From: Trichaptum fuscoviolaceum
Lineage: Eukaryota; Basidiomycota; Agaricomycetes; Hymenochaetales; Trichaptaceae
Length of the DNA stretch: 64,000 nt
NCBI GenBank assembly: GCA_910574455.1
Contig: CAJSYZ010000002.1
Coordinates: 3,745,671 to 3,809,670 of the forward strand
Direction of reading: 5' to 3'
The stretch's first letter is position 1. Every line of letters starts with the position of its first letter. Below are positions 58,339 to 64,000 of this stretch, in pieces. The notes beneath the pieces are model-generated. The model was given only the letters and a program-made list of their open reading frames with translations. It made no database searches and was not told the DNA's origin. The position numbers and the translations under genes were made by a program.

Positions 58339-58955
58339 CATCCAGACTCTTCCATGAATCGCTTCGGGATGTAAGATTAACAGATGTCCTTGTGACAAGC
58401 GCTACTGGCGACCGCCATCTTTAGATCGAACATTCGCTGCAAAAAATCAATAGCAATTGACTTTCACTTCAAGTTGGAATTGATTTCACTAAAAGGTTGT
58501 TGACCGGTCTCTTTGCCAGCTGTGTCTCGGGATACATTGTCCGAAGGTGGCCTTCTTTCGCAAACGATATTACGCATTCCATAATGTAGTGTTAGTAATC
58601 TTGTCAAAACATTTGTGGTTTTGCTCTTACCCATGAGTGTGTGATGTACTTTCTAACGAAGGGTTCCCCGACGTTATAGGATAAAATATGTATACGCCAG
58701 ATACAACACCTTGTACGAATCTGAGATCGGATGGATATCAAGTCGTTATATATCGCTCACCTGTGCCTACAGCGACTAGCACATTGAAGAGGTTCCCCCG
58801 GCGCAACATGTTATGGTTAGGATAGGAGAGGCGAGGAACGATGGTAGGGCAACTTCAACTTGAATGTTGCATTAGGCAACTGGGTCACACCGCTTCCACT
58901 GGCACTGGCAGGGATCAACTTGTAGGAACTTTTTCTAAACAGCTTCCACTTCACC
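58339..58955. other. Intergenic between SAD1 and mL40
   Basis: 617 bp with no recognisable gene. It should contain the SAD1 3' untranslated region and the mL40 promoter. Confidence 0.5.
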
Positions 58956-59504
58956 ATGTCACTCATCCCTGCGGCGCGACATGTTACTCGAGAGACAGCT
59001 CACTTGAAAATATTTGTCCGCTACGCTGGCCGAAAGGCTGTCCATGGAGACCCACAGAATGAGCTAATACGCCGCGCTCTCTACCCGAGCAACATCCGCA
59101 ACAAGGAAACACCAACCGGCACATGGCGTCCAGATGTTGCCCGTGCCCTCAAGCGGGCTATTCCCTCGAAGCAGGCTCATGAGACCATTCAACGGGCTTG
59201 GTTGTTGCACGAACGTCATTTAAGGTGGAAGCGCGAAGAGGAGTCGGAACGGAAATTTAGGTGCATGGAGAAGGCAATGTCAGAACTGGAGAAAGTGGAC
59301 GCAACACTTTTCAAAGAGGCAAACAGGGCAGAAGACCCTCGTACGCGTGCGCAATCCGAGGTCGAGATATTGAAATCTTTACGAGGTGCAGCACATAAAG
59401 CATTGGAGAGTAGGATCTCAGGGCTATTTCCGCGTGAAATACGACTGCCGACAGACACCCCTCCTCGTGCAGGATGGAACTATGACTGGAAGGCGTCTTT
59501 ATGA
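58956..59504 (+). CDS. Mitochondrial large-subunit ribosomal protein mL40 (MRP-L28 family)
   Basis: A single-exon gene of 182 codons starting MSLIPAARHVTRETAHLKIF. The basic, Arg-rich N-terminus fits mitochondrial import. The family core is RRALYPSNIRNKETPTGTWR, PDVARALKRAIPSKQAHETI and QRAWLLHERHLRWKREEESE. Near the C-terminus are FPREIRLPTDTPPRAGWNYD. This matches the fungal MRP-L28 (Pfam-type) family, the mL40 protein of the mitoribosome large subunit. It is one of the few intronless genes in the window. It is followed within 460 bp by RSM22. Confidence 0.82.
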   Translation: MSLIPAARHVTRETAHLKIFVRYAGRKAVHGDPQNELIRRALYPSNIRNKETPTGTWRPDVARALKRAIPSKQAHETIQRAWLLHERHLRWKREEESERKFRCMEKAMSELEKVDATLFKEANRAEDPRTRAQSEVEILKSLRGAAHKALESRISGLFPREIRLPTDTPPRAGWNYDWKASL

Positions 59505-59955
59505 TTATAGTGAGTGCCCCGACGTTTCACAGAGTATCAATCCTTAATTTGACAAATGCGTGTAAGCTCTCAGGCCACTACTTCATTATGTACTATATAA
59601 TTCCAAAAACATCTCAATTTTTTATATCAAACTATGAATCACTCGTAGATGCTTGTCAAAAGCTCATTGAGAGCACTCGCCATTATCATACTGTACTCTG
59701 GAATCTGGAATATGCATATACTGCACGAGCAAAAAAGTTCACAGTACTGTAGTCTAAATGAGGAAATGCAAATCTTTACAACTCGAAACTTCTCTTACTG
59801 TACTACTAGTAGTCAGCTCAAATCTATTGAAGCTTATTGCACTTACTCCAACGTGCCATTGTTCTCTTCATATCCGATCACAGGCTTACGTTTTGTATCG
59901 TTGATAACCTCAAGGTTAACTCTTCGTCACTCAGTGATTTTCACGAACCTCTGGC
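59505..59955. other. Intergenic between mL40 and RSM22
   Basis: 451 bp of AT-rich sequence containing the mL40 3' end and the RSM22 promoter. No gene or repeat is visible. Confidence 0.5.
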
Positions 59956-62106
59956 ATGCTGGGACGCAGTTGTACACTTCAGAGGCGTCTTCTTTACCAC
60001 AGGGCAACATGCATGTCCCGCAAGCTTTCCTCAACTATCTCAGCGCAGTCTCAAAGCCCGAATGCGCCCTTGGATCTTGATCCATCCCTTCAAGAGCTAC
60101 TGAAAGATGTCGATATGTCGCTGTCGTCGTTCAAGGCGCAGAGGGACCCTTTAGCTGGACCAAGCTCTAATGCACCGAGAGAACTGGAGATTCTGGAGTT
60201 CGATCAGGCGTGGGGACCAGACACCGAGGATGTAGTTTCGCTTGGAGAGGTAAAGAAAGAGAGAAAATCCGCAAGGGCATTATTTGGGAGTCATGGTATA
60301 GGATCTGTTTTCCTTCCTGCAGAACTCCGGGACGCCATTGATAGAGTCATACAAGGTGAGTACCGATTTACTTCTTGATGAAACAAACCCCGAAACATTG
60401 CAAAACTAGAACATGATAAGCCAAGGCTTCATGAAGATGCGAAGCGTCTCTTTTTGGACGAACAGGAAGCTGGAATGAACCTTTGGGACACCACCTATTC
60501 TCCACATTATAAATCCCGGAAGCAAGCAGATAGACATGCTGATAGGGATGGAACGGCATTTGCATCAGTTGCCCTTCCAGCACATTATTCCGTTGTTTTC
60601 GCCATCTTGAAAGACTTGAGACACCGGCTTGGTAGTGAATGGGCAGTTCGACACATTCTTGAATGGGGTTCAGGTGTGGGCAGTGGACTCTGGTATGTCT
60701 CAACGACAATGTATGGTGTCCTTAATATACTCATCATGTGAATCTAGGGCTTCTATGCACGCATTTCAAGAGCAAGCTCGAAATGACACACACAATACCA
60801 CATTCGAACCCGTCCTTTCCCAGTCATCAATTTCTAGTTACTTGGGTATTGACAAACGTGATGGCTTGTCATCGATGGCGAAACATTTGCTAGAGAGTCA
60901 GTGTACATCTCATCTAATATGGCACGGAATTCACTTGGTTCGGCGTTTGATTAGATACCAACGTGGGAGCAGCTCGAGTGAGATGGCTTAGGGGTTTCTC
61001 GGACACCGAGCAAATATACCGTTCTGAGGGTACCGATGTCTTAGCTCTGTCTGCTTTCTATCTATCTTCCCTTTCGACGTCTTTGGCTCGCAGAGACCTG
61101 GTTAAACAAATTTGGAGCAGTGGTGCTAGTGTGATTGTGAGTGCATCATTCAGTTACGGGGCTTTTCATCTGATTGCTTTAATCAGGTTCTCATTGACCA
61201 TGATTCGCCTGCTGGATTTGAGAGTATCGCAGATGCCAGAGATTATCTTCTTCGCATGGGTAGAAAAGAATTTGACGACCCTTCTGTTGAACATGATGGC
61301 TTGACTGGCTGCCATGTTGTTGCACCGGTGAGTTACATGCTCCGTATTGTCCGTAGATTTTGTATGACACAATAATAGTGTCCGCATGATGGGGCTTGCC
61401 CTTTGCGTCATCAGGGAACGTCCAAGCTTGTGTGTTCATTCTCGCAAAGACTACAGAGGCCGTCATTTCTACGCAAGACGAAACATGTCAGAGCGGGCCA
61501 CGAGGACATCGGATACACATATGTCGTCATCAAGCGGGGGGAAAGGCCTGCACACCGTGGTCCGGACAACATCACACCGTCTTCAGCGGGCGCAGGCGCT
61601 ATGTCTGAAGGAAACTCGGCGGACATCGACTCAGAAGACCGTATTCGCACGGAAGCTTACAACTGGCCACGCCTTGTGTTCCCGCCCCTGAAGAAAAGTG
61701 GTCATGTCATCCTGGACGGCTGTACAAGTAAAGGTAAACACATAAGATTTGGACATGTGCTGATATTAATCAATGGGCGTTCTCAGGCCAGATCATGCGA
61801 ATGACAATTCCACGTTCACAGGGCAAACAGGCATACTATGACGCTCGGAAGTCATCATGGGGCGATATATTCCCCCATGATCCAAAAAATCCTCCGCAGG
61901 TTAGATATCAGTCCGCAGGAAAGGACAATAATAATATTGCCGAGCTCCCCGGTGCGGATATTGGAAAACGGAGAAATAAAGGGCACAAAAAGCAAGTAGC
62001 TAGCTATGACAGCATTGCTGCTGACCTCAAAGAAAGTAAAAAGCAAAGGCGTCGTGAGTTCGCGCGGAAAACACAGGAATTCGAGAATGACGATCAGACG
62101 CGTTAA
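59956..62106 (+). CDS. RSM22: Mitoribosome small-subunit assembly factor Rsm22 (METTL17 family)
   Basis: A methyltransferase-like, iron-sulfur protein needed to assemble the mitochondrial small subunit. The N-terminus MLGRSCTLQRRLLYHRATCM is basic and hydrophobic, as for mitochondrial import. Then VFLPAELRDAIDRVIQ, TYSPHYKSRKQADRHADRDG and FASVALPAHYSVVFAILKDL. The SAM motif I is HILEWGSGVGSGLW. Later: LSAFYLSSLSTSLARRDLVK, GCHVVAPCPHDGACPL, KLVCSFSQRLQRPSFLRKTK and GHEDIGYTYVVIKRG. The cysteines in CPHDGACPL, LVCSFSQ and DGCTS are the family's proposed [4Fe-4S] ligands. The C-terminus is Lys/Arg-rich (RRREFARKTQEFEN). About five introns. Catalytic activity is uncertain in the family. Confidence 0.9.
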
Positions 62107-62223
62107 CCGTTTTTTTTCTTTCGAATTGCTTGCCGTTTGTGTAAATTAGTCCACCTTGTCATCGAATTTCCTCCCCGAATTATTTATATGTATGTAGATT
62201 GAATTAATAATCCCCATCTCGTG

Positions 62224-63335
62224 TTAAATATCTGATATCTGAATGCCCGGTCCCTGTGTGGAACTTAAGACCACGCGAGTAATAGAGTTCACTGAAAATA
62301 CGAGGGTAAATGACACAATATTCAGACTCAGTATAAGTATACAGACCTGGTTTAGGCCCGCCTTTGGATTGCCGGACATCCTTATCCGCTAAATTGCCAG
62401 TGGCTTTCTTGACTGTGGTAAGGAAATGTCGTGCGTTCCGAATAACATCTTCGATGGGGAAGTTCATCTTGAAATCCCATAATTAAAATAGCACGGCAAA
62501 TCAAATGTTGATAGCACATACCTTAGCGATAGCACTTCGGATTGTCCCAGCTTTATCACCCTTCCATTCACTAGAGCCCGATATCTTTCTTAGATAGCCA
62601 ACTATGTCTTCTGTCACGGTTCCTCTGCGCTCTGATGGCATCAAACCACGAGGACCTAATATTCTTCCGAGTCTAGGGGTGATAGCTCGGATGAGAGAGG
62701 GCGTGCAAAGGTATACGGTCGCGGGATAACGCCCATTTGCGACCTGTGCCATTTGAAACATATTAGATGACTTTCAGACAACAAGAGCTAATGACATACT
62801 CCTTCAATCAATTCAGTCCCACCAACAAACTCAGCGCCAGCTCGCCTTGCTTCGTCCGCCTGACGACCTTCAGCGAACACAAGAACTCGATCTTTGGGCT
62901 TCGCCTTCGCTTCACGCGGTAGATTGATTCGTCCTTTCGGAATAGTGGTTCCACGTTTCATGGCTGTTTTGATCACCAGCTCAAATGTGGCATTCGGTCT
63001 GGTAACTTCAACAGCCTGAGTTCGATGAAATTGTCAGTGGTAACTAGAATCAGCAGCCAAAGACGTACACGTAGAACATTGATAGCATCAGCTAATGGCA
63101 TTTTCTCCTGCTCATATACACTTTTCTTCGCTTTCAGCGCCCTTTTCCTCTCCTTCGCGGCCAGTTTCGCCTTTGACGGCGCAGGACGAGCCTTCACTTT
63201 GCGTATACAAACTGGCCTCGTTGTAGAAAAACATCTGCTGCTTTCCGCAATAACATGAGACCTCGCAGCCGCATTTAACAGCAGTTTAGATGAGTAGTGC
63301 CAATGCCTGCTAAATAATCCCAGATCGCCGATCAT
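62224..63335 (-). CDS. MRPL1: Mitochondrial large-subunit ribosomal protein uL1m
   Basis: Forms the L1 stalk of the mitoribosome. Exon 1 (from 63335) encodes MIGDLGLFSRHWHYSSKLLL, a targeting sequence with SSRCFSTTRPVC, then KMPLADAINVLR. Splicing continues VEVTRPNATFELVIKTAMKR, INLPREAKAKPKDRVLVFAE and EFVGGTELIEG. Next: PSLIRAITPRLGRILGPRGL and SERRGTVTEDIVGYLRKISG, the L1 hallmark. Then FPIEDVIRNARHFLTTVKKA. A last intron (GTCTGT...TTTTCAG) gives the end VNSITRVVLSSTQGPGIQIS. Four introns. It is tail to tail with RSM22, 117 bp between stops. Confidence 0.93.
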
Positions 63336-63412
63336 AATACGGTGGAGGGAGTATGTGGTAAGAAAGGAAGTGACATCTTCACTGAATTTGCAGACCTAGT
63401 ACTATTCAACTC

Positions 63413-63439
63413 AAGTTCAAGTTATGTAAACTTGAACTT
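63413..63439. repeat. Perfect inverted repeat, 11-bp arms
   Basis: AAGTTCAAGTT (63413-63423) faces AACTTGAACTT (63429-63439) across a 5-nt loop. It lies about 80 bp from the uL1m start codon, so it could be a regulatory palindrome or a transposon remnant. Confidence 0.75.
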
Positions 63440-63647
63440 AAATTACCCGAGCTTCCTTTTGAAGCCCCAACGAGTAATATTCTGTACATTGAATACTGGT
63501 AGAAGCAATGTATAGATTGGACTGAAAAGAAATCAGTATCTTTCACTCATACAGTCTCCTACGACGGTACCGCGACTTTATCTGCCAGGTCTTTGAACTC
63601 TGGCTGGATGGAATGGCCGCTGCCAGTGCCCTGTCCTTATCCGACCG

Positions 63648-63679
63648 GACTCGGATCCAAATAGTATTTCATCCGAGTC
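63648..63679. repeat. Inverted repeat, 9-bp arms
   Basis: GACTCGGAT (63648-63656) faces ATCCGAGTC (63671-63679) across 14 nt. It is 210 bp from the first hairpin. Confidence 0.7.
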
Positions 63680-64000
63680 AGGATTCAGCACACGACTCTG
63701 AGTTGGTGCACGACAAGATTAACTGTCGATACCACCGTTTCAATTTATAAAGAATTATACAATCGGCGACTGCGGTCACAACGAGGCTGGCCAAGTACTG
63801 TGCGAAGAAAAACTGTGGGATTGACTTATTCTCATAGCATGGGTGCATACAGTATTGCTCTTCACATCGAAATCAAGTTGATAAATAAATTCCGGGATCA
63901 GAAGAATATGATTTTCTAGCTTCTGAGGGACCCCGATTGAAAATAGACACCGAAGAATGGCTCTATTACTTTGCAGCTATCACTCTGCAGTCGCATCGCC

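Larger units (their letters stand above)
63336..64000. other. Right-edge intergenic region
   Basis: 665 bp upstream of uL1m with no gene seen. It holds two hairpins, listed separately, and presumably the uL1m promoter close to 63336. Confidence 0.5.

Noticed and set aside
1..64000. CRISPR arrays, operons or other prokaryotic systems
   Set aside because: The window is intron-rich fungal nuclear DNA; no regularly spaced repeats were seen.

Overview
This window is nuclear DNA of a filamentous basidiomycete fungus, most likely an Agaricomycete (mushroom-type). The case rests on dense GT-AG introns of about 45-60 bp that interrupt nearly every gene, short intergenic gaps on both strands, and the gene repertoire: a Zn(II)2Cys6 regulator, a Dal5-type transporter, a fungal basic-secretory-protein peptidase, and lineage-specific single-pass membrane proteins. 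I assembled gene models by reading through introns, so start, stop and exon limits are inferred from splice signals and family similarity. No search was run.

Layout. 0-12.6 kb: mitoribosomal mS45 (minus, runs off the left edge), an eEF2-lysine methyltransferase (plus), a Dal5-family MFS transporter (minus), chaperonin subunit CCT7 (minus), the splicing factor SF3B5 in six small exons (plus), a large Ser-rich SAM methyltransferase (plus) and the exosome cofactor C1D/Lrp1 (minus). 12.7-18.6 kb: a gene-poor, decayed block with fragments of at least three unrelated housekeeping genes (asparaginyl-tRNA synthetase, exportin-2/CSE1 twice, and a probable NatB auxiliary subunit), all on the minus strand, with stops and frameshifts, bounded by inverted CCCGCTACCC/GGGTAGCGGG motifs. 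It resembles a non-autonomous transposon that captured gene pieces and is the most unusual part of the window.

18.7-34.3 kb: a Rad5/HLTF-type helicase-ubiquitin ligase (plus), an intron-containing tRNA-Leu(AAG), a Zn2Cys6 factor, a BSP-family metallopeptidase, the RNA polymerase II CTD phosphatase Fcp1, and two tandem paralogous single-pass membrane proteins (all minus). 35-46 kb: the Ski2 RNA helicase, a Ser-rich protein of unknown function, and the 40S biogenesis factor Ltv1 (all plus). 46.4-56 kb: the PI3P 5-kinase Fab1 and COP9 signalosome subunit CSN2 (minus). 56.3-63.3 kb: the tri-snRNP factor Sad1/USP39, mitoribosomal mL40 and the mitoribosome assembly factor Rsm22 (plus), and mitoribosomal uL1m (minus).

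Together the genes are mostly core information processing: mitochondrial translation (mS45, mL40, Rsm22, uL1m), cytosolic translation and ribosome building (EFM3, Ltv1, tRNA-Leu), splicing (SF3B5, Sad1), RNA decay (C1D, Ski2), transcription (Fcp1) and proteostasis (CCT7, CSN2). Several are arranged head to head over 100-260 bp. They are not an operon; shared regulation could occur only through the bidirectional promoters.
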